The notes beneath the pieces were generated by a model. The model had not been told where the DNA came from. It worked only from the letters and a program-made list of their open reading frames with translations, and searched no databases. This document shows positions 34,396 through 44,007 of a stretch of DNA of 60,216 nt, one piece after another; position 1 is the stretch's first letter, and every line of letters starts with the position of its first letter. The translations under genes and the position numbers were made by a program. Origin of the DNA: Actinomycetes bacterium (GTDB lineage Bacteria > Actinomycetota > Thermoleophilia > BMS3ABIN01); contig JAJYIM010000005.1 in the NCBI GenBank assembly GCA_021790115.1, positions 1 to 60,216 of the forward strand, read 5' to 3'.

Positions 34396-35607
34396 CTACT
34401 CCAATCCTGCCGCCGCCTGCCGGGCGGCGTCATAAACAGCCGCCAACGGGACGCCTTTTTCCAAAGATATCCGGCGGCAGTCTTCGTACTCCGGCGAAAT
34501 CGTAACCGCGCGGCCGCGCCAACTGCCAACCTTTACCATTACCGTCCCGTGACGCGTCTCCACTGCCTCCACCCGCCGTTGCAAGCAATGGCGCTCAACA
34601 TCGCCGATGCGCACGCCAAATGTCGATGACTCTGAAAAAATCAAATCGAGATGCTTTCCTTCGTCTCCAGGAGGGCATAGAACCGAGAGCAGAACGCCCG
34701 GCCTGCCCTTTTTCATCAGCACCGGCGCCAGCCAGGCATCGGCCGCACCGGCCCCGAGCAGCCTTTCAGCCAGATAGGCAAGCTGCTCGGGTGTGCAATC
34801 ATCAATGTTTGTTTCCAGCAACACTTGCCGCTCTATCTGTTCATCCGCCGCAGCACCCGCCCGCTGTCCCAGGATCAAGCGCAGCAGGCTTCTTCCTTTC
34901 TCCCCCCCTCCCCGTCTTGCTTCAGAGCCGGCGCCGTAACCGACCCGGTTCATCTTCATCATTGGCAGCGGACCGAAAGAATCGGCAAGGTATGACACCA
35001 GGGCGGCTCCTGTCGGCGTGGTCAGCTCTCCCCGGCCCGGTCCCTGGAAAACGGGAATTTCCTTAAGCAGGACCGCGGCGGCGGGAGCCGGCACTGGCAT
35101 CCGCCCGTGCCTGGTTTCCACGGTTCCTGATCCCAGCGCCAGCGGCGACACGATGATTTCCTTCGGCGCCAGCAACTCGACCAGAATGCAACTGCTAACG
35201 ATATCAATAATGCTGTCAACCATGCCCAGCTCATGGAAGTGAACTGTTTCCAGCGTCTCTCCGTGCGCCTCCGCCTCCGCGCGGGCCAGGCCGCCGAAAA
35301 TTGCCAGGCAGTGAGAGCGCACAGACTCGGCAAGCCTGCTTCCGGCAAGCAGATCTTCGATTGCCGCCAGGCTGCGCGGCTCTTCTTCTCTTCCCAAAGT
35401 GACAACGAATCGGCTGGCTGCGACCCCTGCAGCAGTAACCTTCTTAAGCGAGATTGACCACCCATCAAGGTCAAGCTTGGCAAGCTCTGCCCGCAGCAGT
35501 TCCAACGAGCCGGCCCCAAGATCAAGCAAGGCAGCGGCAAACATGTCGCCGGCAATACCGGAAAAACAATCCAGGAACAAAGTCTGACCAGTCAGATCCG
35601 CATTCAT
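34396..35607 (-). CDS. larC: Nickel-pincer cofactor insertion protein LarC
   Basis: LarC inserts nickel into the pyridinium-bisthiocarboxylate mononucleotide cofactor used by lactate racemase and related epimerases. The 403-residue protein has FLDCFSGIAGDMFAAALLDLGA at the N-terminus, the FHELGMVDSIIDIV motif and TNIDDCTPEQLAYLAERLL in the second domain. LarB and LarE are not in the window. The ATG at 35607 is preferred over 35646. It is intact, with no frameshift between the larC1 and larC2 parts as found in some genomes. Confidence 0.92.
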   Translation of the reverse strand: MNADLTGQTLFLDCFSGIAGDMFAAALLDLGAGSLELLRAELAKLDLDGWSISLKKVTAAGVAASRFVVTLGREEEPRSLAAIEDLLAGSRLAESVRSHCLAIFGGLARAEAEAHGETLETVHFHELGMVDSIIDIVSSCILVELLAPKEIIVSPLALGSGTVETRHGRMPVPAPAAAVLLKEIPVFQGPGRGELTTPTGAALVSYLADSFGPLPMMKMNRVGYGAGSEARRGGGEKGRSLLRLILGQRAGAAADEQIERQVLLETNIDDCTPEQLAYLAERLLGAGAADAWLAPVLMKKGRPGVLLSVLCPPGDEGKHLDLIFSESSTFGVRIGDVERHCLQRRVEAVETRHGTVMVKVGSWRGRAVTISPEYEDCRRISLEKGVPLAAVYDAARQAAAGLE

Positions 35608-35803
35608 ACCGGTATTGTATTCACTGGGCCCGCGGCGCTCAAGCAAGCCCGCCTCATTCAGGCGCCGCCTGATTAAGACATGTGCTTTCCCTGTACATAA
35701 CCAATTAAGTTTCTTTTAAAGTCTTATTTCTTGTTTGCCGATAAAGCAGGCGCTCCACTAGGCAGCACCCAACGGGTGGGGGGACACCCATGAAAGAGGG
35801 CAA

Positions 35804-38587
35804 ATGAGGGTCAGTTCGCGCCCTGCCTTTCCAGGCGGCATCGGCGTCAAAATCATCTTGCCGACTTTGCTTGCTGTTTTCCTGCTGATTTTTCCCGCGG
35901 CTCTCGCAATCCGGGGGATGCACGGCGGCAGGCTCGGCTTTCTGGCCACCATGTCACTGGCGGCGCTGGCCGGCCTGGCGCTGGCGTTGCTGCTGGCCAG
36001 AAAAACAACAATGTATACTGCCGGACTATCACACGCCGCCACGGAGCTTTCCCGCGGAAACATGGCCGAGCGCGTCAAGCTTGAGGGCAGCGGTGAGCTG
36101 GCCCAATTAGGGCAAGCATTTAATGACATGGCCGCTTCGCTGGAAATTAGAACCGAAGCGCTGTTAAACGAACAGAGCAAGCTCCGCTCGATACACCAGA
36201 GCATTACCGATGGCATTATTGTCATGGGGAACAGCAACTTCCTCGTCTCCGCCAATCCAGCGGCTGAAGCAATTATGAAGCGGACGGAATCATCGCTGGC
36301 CGGCTCGCGCAAAACCGGCATCAAGGAGCTGGACGAAGTCCTGGAAAAAACAGAGCTGGTCAGACCCGGGCAAATGGTGTCCTGCTGGGAAAAAAAATCG
36401 TGCCGGCATTTTGACTGTCCTTCATATCAAAGTAATGATTTGAGGTGCTGGCTTCAATGTGGCACTCATTGCCACAATGAAATCCAGGGAACTTTTTCCA
36501 AAAAACGCGACGCCTGCGAACGCTGTGACGTTTACCATCAAAATAGCTGCATCTCCACAGAAGCGGAGCTAAACAACAAGGTATACGCCGTGACAGTGGC
36601 ACCGATTCTCAATGATGAGGGCCAGGCTGAAGGCCGCCTGGCGGTGCTGCACGACATCACCGGGGAGCGCCACCGCTCCAGTCAGCTGAAACTGCTTTAT
36701 GAAATCGCCAGTTCCATCGCCATGACGACTGAGATCAATGACTTGCTTAAAAATTGCCTCAACTTGTGCATTACGGCAATGAAGGCGACCAGCGGCTCGA
36801 TCTTGTTGCTGGATGATAACAGCGAACTTGTCATGGCGGCGCACGAAGGCCTGCCGGCTGAGACTATTTCTGGTTTTTGCCAAAAAATAGGCGAGGGCAT
36901 TGCCGGCTGGGTAGCAGAAACCGGTGAGCCACTGTTGCTCACGGAGAAAAATCCTGATCCACGGTTTTCAAAAATCAAGGGGATTAGAGACGCTGTCTGC
37001 CTTCCCATTCGTGATGAACAAGAAGTAGTTGGGGTGTTAAGCCTGAATGAACGGAAAACTGACGAAGGCTTTACCCGGGACAGCCTGGATTTCCTCGCCC
37101 CCGTAAGCGTGCAAATCGGCATGGCTCTCTCACGCGCCCGCCTGCATGCAAGCATTATTGAGGAAAAAGAAAAACAGGCGGCGATTGTTGAGGGTATGGG
37201 AGAAAGCCTCTATGTCAGGGATTCCGACCATACCATACTTTTCGCCAACCCGGTCCACAAACAGATCTTTGGCGAAGACTGCGTCGGCAAAAAATGTCAC
37301 CAGGTTTATGTTGGCCGCAAAAACGCCTGTCCCGGCTGCCCGCTGGAGCTTTGCTTTACAACGGGTGAAACCGTGAGACGCACGCGTTTCGTTCTCGACA
37401 GGCTGGGCAACCGGCGGCAACTGGAGGCAACTGCTTCCCCATTCAGGGACGCCAGTGGCATAACCAGTTGCATCGAGATCAGCCGTGATGTTACCGAAAT
37501 GTTACGAATCAGAGACCAAGCCAAAAGCCGGCTCGACTCCCTGACGGCCCTGTTTGAGGTTTCCAATTCACTGAGCTCCAGCCTGGAATTGGATAGCATC
37601 ATTGACAATCTCGCTCAATCGACAGTGACAGCGCTGAAAGCCTCCACCGTCGCAGTTTTGACTTTCGAGGAACCGGCCCGGCGGCTGGTGCTGCACTCCA
37701 TCGCCGGAGAAACCAGAGGCTGGCCTTTAAAATGTGGCGACGCTCTTGACTTATCCAACTACAGCCTCAACGGGCTGGTATCCAGCGGTGGGCCTTTTTG
37801 CGCCACCCATCCGGGCCAGATGACGCCAGCCTCCATATCGCTGGCGCCGCCTGCTGCCCAATCAGTGGTGATAGGGCGGCTTTTATCCAGAGGAAAACTG
37901 CTGGGGTTGATCTCTATGTCCAGCGCCCGGAAAAATGCGTTCTCAGAGCCCGGCCAGATGGAACTGTTTACAGACATCACAAATCAAGGAGCAGTCGCCA
38001 TCGACAATGCGCAAACCTATAAGCGCCTGGAGGCAACTTTTTGGAGCACAATCCGTTCGCTGGCTGAAGCCATCGACGCAAAGGATTCCTACACCCGTGG
38101 ACATTCCGACCGGGTGGCGGAGTATGCCGATGCGCTGGCGAGGCGCTTGAACCTGGCCGAAAATGAGCTAAACGCCGTACGCTGCGCCGGGTACCTGCAT
38201 GACACGGGCAAAATCGGCATTCCGGACGCAATCTTGCTGAAACCCGGCAGGCTCACCGACGAAGAATACCGCCTGGTCAGGAACCACCCCGTCCTGAGCC
38301 ACAAAATCATCGAGCCGGTAGATTTCCCTTACAATGTCAAGCCGCTGGTGCGCCACCATCATGAAAGGATCGACGGCTCCGGATACCCGGATGGGCTCGT
38401 CGGCGATGAGATCCCATTGGGGGCGCGCATCATCGGCATCGCGGACGCTTACGAAGCGATGACCTCCGACCGCCCCTATCGCAAAGCGCTGACGCGGGCT
38501 GCAGCCGTCGCCGAGCTTAAGCGTTGCGCAGGCACACAGTTTGACGCCGGCCTCGTGAGCTCCTTTATTGAAATTCTGGATGACTAA
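35804..38587 (+). CDS. Membrane HAMP-PAS-GAF-PAS-GAF-HD-GYP signalling protein
   Basis: A 927-residue c-di-GMP phosphodiesterase-type sensor. Two transmembrane segments in the first 70 residues with almost no external loop; then HAMP (~70-120), a PAS region (~125-280) containing about ten Cys (CWEKKSCRHFDC, CWLQCGTHC, CERCDVYHQNSC), GAF (~290-440), a second PAS (~445-565) with CVGKKCHQVYVGRKNACPGC, GAF (~580-735), and HD-GYP (~745-925). The latter has HDTGKIGIPD, HHHERIDGSGYPDG and IADAYEAM, so metal ligands and the GYP motif are intact. The Cys clusters suggest redox or metal sensing. Monocistronic; followed by a hairpin repeat. Confidence 0.93.
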   Translation: MRVSSRPAFPGGIGVKIILPTLLAVFLLIFPAALAIRGMHGGRLGFLATMSLAALAGLALALLLARKTTMYTAGLSHAATELSRGNMAERVKLEGSGELAQLGQAFNDMAASLEIRTEALLNEQSKLRSIHQSITDGIIVMGNSNFLVSANPAAEAIMKRTESSLAGSRKTGIKELDEVLEKTELVRPGQMVSCWEKKSCRHFDCPSYQSNDLRCWLQCGTHCHNEIQGTFSKKRDACERCDVYHQNSCISTEAELNNKVYAVTVAPILNDEGQAEGRLAVLHDITGERHRSSQLKLLYEIASSIAMTTEINDLLKNCLNLCITAMKATSGSILLLDDNSELVMAAHEGLPAETISGFCQKIGEGIAGWVAETGEPLLLTEKNPDPRFSKIKGIRDAVCLPIRDEQEVVGVLSLNERKTDEGFTRDSLDFLAPVSVQIGMALSRARLHASIIEEKEKQAAIVEGMGESLYVRDSDHTILFANPVHKQIFGEDCVGKKCHQVYVGRKNACPGCPLELCFTTGETVRRTRFVLDRLGNRRQLEATASPFRDASGITSCIEISRDVTEMLRIRDQAKSRLDSLTALFEVSNSLSSSLELDSIIDNLAQSTVTALKASTVAVLTFEEPARRLVLHSIAGETRGWPLKCGDALDLSNYSLNGLVSSGGPFCATHPGQMTPASISLAPPAAQSVVIGRLLSRGKLLGLISMSSARKNAFSEPGQMELFTDITNQGAVAIDNAQTYKRLEATFWSTIRSLAEAIDAKDSYTRGHSDRVAEYADALARRLNLAENELNAVRCAGYLHDTGKIGIPDAILLKPGRLTDEEYRLVRNHPVLSHKIIEPVDFPYNVKPLVRHHHERIDGSGYPDGLVGDEIPLGARIIGIADAYEAMTSDRPYRKALTRAAAVAELKRCAGTQFDAGLVSSFIEILDD

Positions 38588-38602
38588 CTTGCCGGCGTGC
38601 CT

Positions 38603-38623
38603 GCACAGGCTAAAAGCCTGTGC
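38603..38623. repeat. Dispersed 21-bp palindrome
   Basis: Arms GCACAGGCT and AGCCTGTGC around AAA, 16 nt after the HD-GYP stop codon; a 3'-UTR hairpin with CTGCC after it. Confidence 0.75.
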
Positions 38624-38718
38624 CTGCCATCGTAGCTACTTATCAAAAGGCCCGCCTTTTCAGCTATCCGGCAATCAGGTAGTATTGCGCCATTGCCACC
38701 AGAATGGAGGAGCAGGAC

Positions 38719-39714
38719 ATGCCAACACTTTCCGACCCCCTCATCAGCGGTAAAATCACGCTTAAAAACCGAATCGTCATGCCTCCCATGGCTAACGATA
38801 TGTCAAGCGAAGCCGGCGAAGTCAATGACAGGCATCTGAGTCATTACCGCGCCAGGGCTGAAGCCGGTGTCGGCTTGATCATCGTTGAACACAGTTACAT
38901 TATGCCCGCGGGAAAAATGACCAAAAAACAGCTTGGCATTCATGAAGATGGATTGACTGAAGGGCTTAAGCTGCTGGCCGACGCAATCCGCGGCGCCGGA
39001 GCGATGAGCGCCATTCAACTTACTCATGCCGGCGCCAACACGACCGCTGATGTGTGCGGTTGCCAGCCCGCCGGGCCTGCAGATATTCCTCCGCCCAAGC
39101 GGACCGAAGCGCCTCATCCGCTGGAATTGGGCGAAATCGAAGAAATTGTCGCCGCCTACAGGCAGGCTGCCCGCAGGGCCGTGATGGCCGGTTTCGACTC
39201 AATCGAGATCCACGGAGCCCACGGCTTTTTGTTGAATGAATTTGTTTCCCCGTACACAAACCGCAGAAATGATATCTACGGAGGCAGCACTGAAAACCGG
39301 CTGCGGCTCCCCCTGGAAGTTATCACTGCAGTGCGCGAGCAAGCGGGCCCCGCCTTTCCGTTGCTTTACCGGTTCGGCGCCAGCGATTTCATGCAGGGAG
39401 GGCTGACGCTGGAAGAGGCGCAAAAAATTGCGCCGCTGCTGGTGGAGGCCAGTGTAGACATACTTGATGTTTCCGGCGGGCTGTGCGGATCGCGCCCTAA
39501 AGACCTGGCAGATAATCAAGGATTCTTTGTGCCGCTTGCCACCAGCATCAAGTCCGTCATTGACGTTCCTGTAATCGCTGTGGGTGGCATCACGGATCCC
39601 CTTTATGCCAATAGCGTCATTGCCGAGGGCAAGGCCGACCTGGTGGCTGTGGGAAGAGCACTGCTGAAGAACCCAAACTGGGCCGGCGAAGCCCTGCATC
39701 AAATGCAGGAGTAA
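38719..39714 (+). CDS. Old-yellow-enzyme family NADH:flavin oxidoreductase
   Basis: A 331-residue FMN-binding (beta/alpha)8 barrel. LKNRIVMPPMANDMSSEAG near the N-terminus, SAIQLTHAGANT, FDSIEIHGAHGFLLNEFVSPYTNRR (the OYE signature) and the C-terminal phosphate-binding VGGITDP...VAVGRALLKNP are all present. It is a single-domain member, without the Fe-S and NAD domains of 2,4-dienoyl-CoA or trimethylamine reductases. Such enzymes reduce activated C=C bonds; the physiological substrate is unknown. GGAGGAG precedes ATG 38719, which is preferred over 38704. It ends 2 nt from the converging GT39 stop. Confidence 0.93.
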   Translation: MPTLSDPLISGKITLKNRIVMPPMANDMSSEAGEVNDRHLSHYRARAEAGVGLIIVEHSYIMPAGKMTKKQLGIHEDGLTEGLKLLADAIRGAGAMSAIQLTHAGANTTADVCGCQPAGPADIPPPKRTEAPHPLELGEIEEIVAAYRQAARRAVMAGFDSIEIHGAHGFLLNEFVSPYTNRRNDIYGGSTENRLRLPLEVITAVREQAGPAFPLLYRFGASDFMQGGLTLEEAQKIAPLLVEASVDILDVSGGLCGSRPKDLADNQGFFVPLATSIKSVIDVPVIAVGGITDPLYANSVIAEGKADLVAVGRALLKNPNWAGEALHQMQE

Positions 39715-39716
39715 TG

Positions 39717-41303
39717 TTAGCGGAGCCCGTTGCGGCGGACAAATAAACCTAAATCCAAAGGTGGCATATCCCAGTTTTGGACCCGTTTCCAGGATTTAGC
39801 CATTACCGCGCTGATCTGCGGCGAGGCGGGATAATTGCCCAAAGCTCCGTCTCCGCTTACTAGCCAGACACGATCAGCCGTCTGCAGATAACTGTTGATC
39901 TTACTGTCCAGCTCATTGCCGCGGTACTGCGAAAAAAACTCCCTGTTGCTATAGCCACCCCATGGCTTCGAGCTTAAGTCGGCGCCGTAGCTCTGAACAT
40001 ACCCGCCAAACATTTGCAGATTCCCCGGCAGATAAAATGCGGCGGCTACCGCGCAATGAGTTTCAGGGAAACATAACATTTCGTCCCCTCCGCTCCGGTT
40101 TGCCGCGATAATTGACATGACGCCCCGCCAGTTTTCGTTGCGCGGCACTTTTAGCTCAACTGCAGAATAATAGAGCATTGCGGCGATAAACGGAGTACCC
40201 GCCAGGAAAGCCAGCCGGGGTGGAATGTTTGACACAATCAAACCCAAAAACAAGGCGAATGCCGGCGCCGCCCAGGCATAGTAACGCTCAGCAAAACTGG
40301 CGCCTGGAGCAGCAAGTTGGACGGCTACAGGACCCGCCACCAGAATCAACAAGTATACTCCAGCGGCAACAATTTCACGTTTTATCAACATTCGCCTGGC
40401 CGGCTTAAATGCGGCCAAAGCCAGCATGAGAAGACCAGCAATTGCCATGACGATGATTGCTTCCCGGTGAGTGATCAGCACGCCCAGAACGCCACCACCA
40501 ATATCCTGGCTAGCATAACCCTGAACAAAAGCAATGGGCCAGTAAATTACATCTTTAGCAAAAAAAGTCAGAGACGGCATGGACAGCCCGGAACGGCCGG
40601 CTGTAGCCGAGCGGGTCAGCAGGAAAAAAACAGTTAATACCATCCCCAAAAAAACGTGGCTGACAGCCCATCCGCTAACGCGGCGATTCCGCGAATCAGT
40701 TAAAAGCCAATAAACGGCCAGGCCGGCAAAAACCATGATGAAAGCGAGGTAAAAAGAAAAGATCATCAAAAGTGTGGCAATGATGTACAGGGCCCAATTC
40801 TTCCACCCGCCTCTTTTGCTGCATCTTGCCAGGAAATAGAAAGATAACAAGGAAACCAGCGTCAGCCAGCTGTAAGAAGTCGCATCACGGGCATACCAAA
40901 CCATCAAAGGAGAAATGGCCGCGAAAGCTGCGGCCCAAAGACCTGCCCGACGTGAGTGGATTTCTTTGCCCGTGGCATAAATCAAAGGAATGATCAACAC
41001 CCCAAAAAATGCAGACAAGAAGCGCGCCCATATCTCGCCACCGGCCGGCATTGGCCAGAAGTATGCAAGTAGGTTAAAGACGGGAGGATGTCCCTGGGCA
41101 ATTGCTTCTGAAATGAGCCGGCCGAGTGGCAGCTTGCTCGTCCACACACTGGCCAGCTCATCATAATTGAGGCTTTCGTGCGCCAACTTAAAAAAACGGA
41201 CAAAGGCGCCCGCGAGAATCAGTAACTCAAGAACCATTGCCGGCATGTGCTGTTGCCAATTTGCGGCGCTATCTTTAAGCGCGGCTGCTCTACCGCTCAT
41301 CAC
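39717..41303 (-). CDS. GT39-like membrane glycosyltransferase
   Basis: A 528-residue membrane protein of the GT-C/PMT_2 type. The first loop after helix one carries HESLNYDELASVWTSKLPL with an Asp-Glu pair, the usual catalytic acid site, followed by GHPPVFNLLAYFW. About ten transmembrane helices and a C-terminal extracytoplasmic domain (from about residue 400) follow. These enzymes move sugars from polyprenyl donors to proteins or glycans outside the membrane. No envelope operon surrounds it, so the target is unknown. Confidence 0.78.
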   Translation of the reverse strand: MMSGRAAALKDSAANWQQHMPAMVLELLILAGAFVRFFKLAHESLNYDELASVWTSKLPLGRLISEAIAQGHPPVFNLLAYFWPMPAGGEIWARFLSAFFGVLIIPLIYATGKEIHSRRAGLWAAAFAAISPLMVWYARDATSYSWLTLVSLLSFYFLARCSKRGGWKNWALYIIATLLMIFSFYLAFIMVFAGLAVYWLLTDSRNRRVSGWAVSHVFLGMVLTVFFLLTRSATAGRSGLSMPSLTFFAKDVIYWPIAFVQGYASQDIGGGVLGVLITHREAIIVMAIAGLLMLALAAFKPARRMLIKREIVAAGVYLLILVAGPVAVQLAAPGASFAERYYAWAAPAFALFLGLIVSNIPPRLAFLAGTPFIAAMLYYSAVELKVPRNENWRGVMSIIAANRSGGDEMLCFPETHCAVAAAFYLPGNLQMFGGYVQSYGADLSSKPWGGYSNREFFSQYRGNELDSKINSYLQTADRVWLVSGDGALGNYPASPQISAVMAKSWKRVQNWDMPPLDLGLFVRRNGLR

Positions 41304-41431
41304 TTCCTCTCCGCTTCACGCTCCAAACAATGGCAGAACCTGCCGGCGTCAAGATTGAGGGAAAAACAAGTCTCCCGGCATGAGTAACCCGGCCGATATT
41401 TATTTTAAGAGAAAGGCGCGGGAGGAGACAA

Positions 41432-42340
41432 GTGGAGGGTGGTCATCAAACCCGTCACGCGGAATCGTCAATCGGCCGGTGCCCAGTGCACCCGGACGAG
41501 CCGTTGACGGGTCTATGCAGCTGTGGCACATTCTTCTGCCACCGTTGCTCGCCGTCGGCGGTGTTCTGCGCCCGCTGCTACCAAACCCGGGTTTACTCTA
41601 CCAGCTTCAGGATTGCGGCAGGAACAAGTCTTTCTGTTTCGGGCGCTTGCGCAGCGACCGGGCGGGTGACCTACAGGCGGCCACTGGCACAAAGAATATT
41701 GATTGAGGCGCTGCTTCTAATTATCAGCACCATCCTGATCATGGGAGGATTGCTCTTCCAGCAGAGCCGTACCCTGGCTGCCTCTGACGGGCAGGTCTTT
41801 GGTTTCGGCATTAACGCCGGCAATGACCCGCAGCAAAAAAACGCCCCTTATTTCTCTGACAGCATCAAGTTTAACGACGCCACTGTCACGCTAACGAGTG
41901 ACACCTCTTACTCAATCAGCGCCCGGGTTCAGAGCGTGCACGCTTATGATGACATGATTAGCCCTGCCATTCCGGACGACCTGCTGCTGTCGTGGGGGAA
42001 ACTGGCCGACCCTGACACAGCCAGCCGCTTTAGCTGGAAACAATCCGGCCGCCACGGCACCATTTCAGGGCCTTTAGATAGCGACTTGACATCGAGTTAC
42101 ATTATCAGTCATGTCAGCAATAATCACCTCATTCCCGCCAATGACAGCATCCGCGCGGCGCTAAGCCTGGTGAAACCAGGCGACCTTGTTCATATTGATG
42201 GCCGCCTCGTTGATGCCAGGATGGTTATTGACAATACGGAGATCTCCGTTCAGACCAGCAAGAGCCGCGCTGACCAAGGTGATGGCGCCTGCGAAATCAT
42301 CTATGTCGAACATCTGCGAGTGAATGGGCAGTCGTTTTAG
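41432..42340 (+). CDS. Membrane protein with N-terminal B-box-like zinc motif
   Basis: A 302-residue protein of unknown function. Residues 17-49 contain C17, H20, C29, C31, C36, C39, C46 and C49 in a B-box zinc-finger-like arrangement (RCPVHPDEP...CHRC...FCARC). A single transmembrane helix follows at about residues 88-110 (ALLLIISTILIMGGLLF). The remainder is presumably extracytoplasmic: PDDLLLSWGKLADPD, SYIISHVSNNHLIPAND and DQGDGACEIIYVE recall a widespread uncharacterised family with similar 'WGKLAD', 'NxHIIPAN' and 'DTGxGACE' motifs. The GTG at 41432 has GGAGGAG 4 nt upstream. Topology suggests a cytosolic zinc module and an outer sensor or ligand-binding domain. Confidence 0.7.
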   Translation: MEGGHQTRHAESSIGRCPVHPDEPLTGLCSCGTFFCHRCSPSAVFCARCYQTRVYSTSFRIAAGTSLSVSGACAATGRVTYRRPLAQRILIEALLLIISTILIMGGLLFQQSRTLAASDGQVFGFGINAGNDPQQKNAPYFSDSIKFNDATVTLTSDTSYSISARVQSVHAYDDMISPAIPDDLLLSWGKLADPDTASRFSWKQSGRHGTISGPLDSDLTSSYIISHVSNNHLIPANDSIRAALSLVKPGDLVHIDGRLVDARMVIDNTEISVQTSKSRADQGDGACEIIYVEHLRVNGQSF

Positions 42341-42441
42341 AAAAATATGAAACAGGTGACCGGCAGCGCCGGGACCGGCTGGACATTTCCGCAGCTTTTC
42401 GCTTTAATTCAATTTTCAGGCTCCCGACTTTCAACTTCGGC

Positions 42442-42696
42442 ATGCAGATAACGATTGACTCCATTTGCAAGGAATTCGATATCAGGGCGGAAGAGATCTT
42501 TGCCTTTATGGACGAAGAGAACATTCACCTAGGCGGCAGCCTCATGCATGACATCGCCATTGATATCCCTGATTTCCGCAAATTCATCGAGTATTGGCGG
42601 CGGCAGCTAAAGCAACGAATAAAAACAGTAGAGCAGGACCTGGCACAGTTGGACGGCAAGGCTGAAAACTTCCTGAGATCTCTGAACGGCTGGTAA
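42442..42696 (+). CDS. Small hypothetical protein
   Basis: An 84-residue soluble protein with no recognised family. The N-terminus (ITIDSICKEFDIRAEEIFAFMDEENI) looks like a short helical DNA/protein-binding module; the C-terminal 40 residues form an amphipathic helix (YWRRQLKQRIKTVEQDLAQL). No good Shine-Dalgarno is seen before ATG 42442. It lies 100 nt after the B-box membrane protein on the same strand and stops 2 nt from the converging transaldolase gene. Codon use is like its neighbours, which supports a real gene. Confidence 0.5.
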   Translation: MQITIDSICKEFDIRAEEIFAFMDEENIHLGGSLMHDIAIDIPDFRKFIEYWRRQLKQRIKTVEQDLAQLDGKAENFLRSLNGW

Positions 42697-42698
42697 GT

Positions 42699-43811
42699 TC
42701 AGATCGCCAGCAGCCTCTGTTTCTCTTTTATGCCAGCAATCAGCTTGTCGAGCGAGTCACCAAACAGGCGCACCCCATCAACCTGCAGGTCCTCGGTAAC
42801 CTTGTTCATATCGACGCCGGCGCTGGCAAGTGCTTTAATCGTCCTTTCGGCCTCGTCCAATCCCGCCTGCAGGGATGGTGCGACGGCTCCATGATCAAGA
42901 AAGGCGCCAAGCGTCTCGGCCGGCATCGTGTTTATCGTCCCGGGCCCAATCAGTCCCTCAACATACATAACATCGCTGTAAGCAGGGTTCTTGGTGCTGG
43001 TGCTGGCCCAAAGCACGCGCTGAACGCGTGCGCCCTTCTCCCTCAGAGCCGCAAACCGCTCGCTGCGCATCACCTGTTCATAACGGCGGAAAGCCAGCTT
43101 GGCGTTGGCAATGCCGGCCTTGCCCAGGAGGGCTTTAAGCTCGCCGCGTCCGCCATCAATAAGCTCCTGTAATTGGCCGTCAACGGACGTATCCACCCGG
43201 CTGACAAAAAACGAGGCGACAGATGCGACTTTGCTTAAATCGCCACCGCTGGCAGCCAACCGCTCCAGGCCAGACATGTAAGCCTCGGACACGGCATTGT
43301 AATGGCTAACGGAAAACATCAGCGTAATATTGATATTGATGCCTTCGCCGATTAGTGCCTGGACGGCCTGGATTCCCGGCGGCGTGCCGGGAACCTTCAG
43401 CATGACGTTAGGCCGCAGCTCCAAAGCGTGGTAAAGATGGCGTATCTCTGCAATTGTGCCATCGGTATCATAGGCAAGCGCCGGGCGCGGCTCGAGCGAT
43501 ACGTATCCGTCAGCAGCTCGGGTTCGTTCGTAGACAGGCCGTAAAAGATCAGCAGCTTCACGAATATCACTCAATATCAAGTTCTCATAAATCGCGGCAG
43601 CTTCCAATCCACGGGCGGATAGCGCTTGCAAATCGTCATCATAGTCACCACTGCCGCTGATGGCTTTTTCAAAAATAGAAGGGTTTGACGTAACGCCAGT
43701 GACTCCCAGATCAATCAGCCGTTGCATTTCGCCGGTCTTAAGCAGCCGCCGAGCAATATTGTCATACCAGACAGACTGGCCCATTTTTTGCAGTTGCTGA
43801 AGTTTCGCCAT
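42699..43811 (-). CDS. tal: Transaldolase (long form)
   Basis: Transfers a dihydroxyacetone unit between sugar phosphates through a Schiff base in the non-oxidative pentose phosphate pathway. The 370-residue protein is of the longer actinobacterial/cyanobacterial type (TalB-like subclass): GVTGVTSNPSIFEKAI at the N-terminus, VMLKVPGT with the Schiff-base Lys, NITLMFS and WASTSTKNP. GGGAGGG precedes ATG 43811; the longer frame to 43919 is not family-like. It forms a functional pair with the transketolase 3.4 kb away, which is on the other strand. Confidence 0.95.
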   Translation of the reverse strand: MAKLQQLQKMGQSVWYDNIARRLLKTGEMQRLIDLGVTGVTSNPSIFEKAISGSGDYDDDLQALSARGLEAAAIYENLILSDIREAADLLRPVYERTRAADGYVSLEPRPALAYDTDGTIAEIRHLYHALELRPNVMLKVPGTPPGIQAVQALIGEGININITLMFSVSHYNAVSEAYMSGLERLAASGGDLSKVASVASFFVSRVDTSVDGQLQELIDGGRGELKALLGKAGIANAKLAFRRYEQVMRSERFAALREKGARVQRVLWASTSTKNPAYSDVMYVEGLIGPGTINTMPAETLGAFLDHGAVAPSLQAGLDEAERTIKALASAGVDMNKVTEDLQVDGVRLFGDSLDKLIAGIKEKQRLLAI

Positions 43812-44007
43812 CTGGATTCCCTCCCGCCAAAGAAGATTAGCCTGTTTTTCAATAAAGTACCCGTTCCTGTGGAAACAAAGCTTTTTCGATTCAACGCGGG
43901 TTAAAGGCAAGGGAGTCAACCAGATAGGCTAAATAAACAGGTCATTGGGAAACGCGGATTTGGGGAAGAATTCAAGTGATACTACGCAAGCTATTAATGG
44001 AGGCGCC

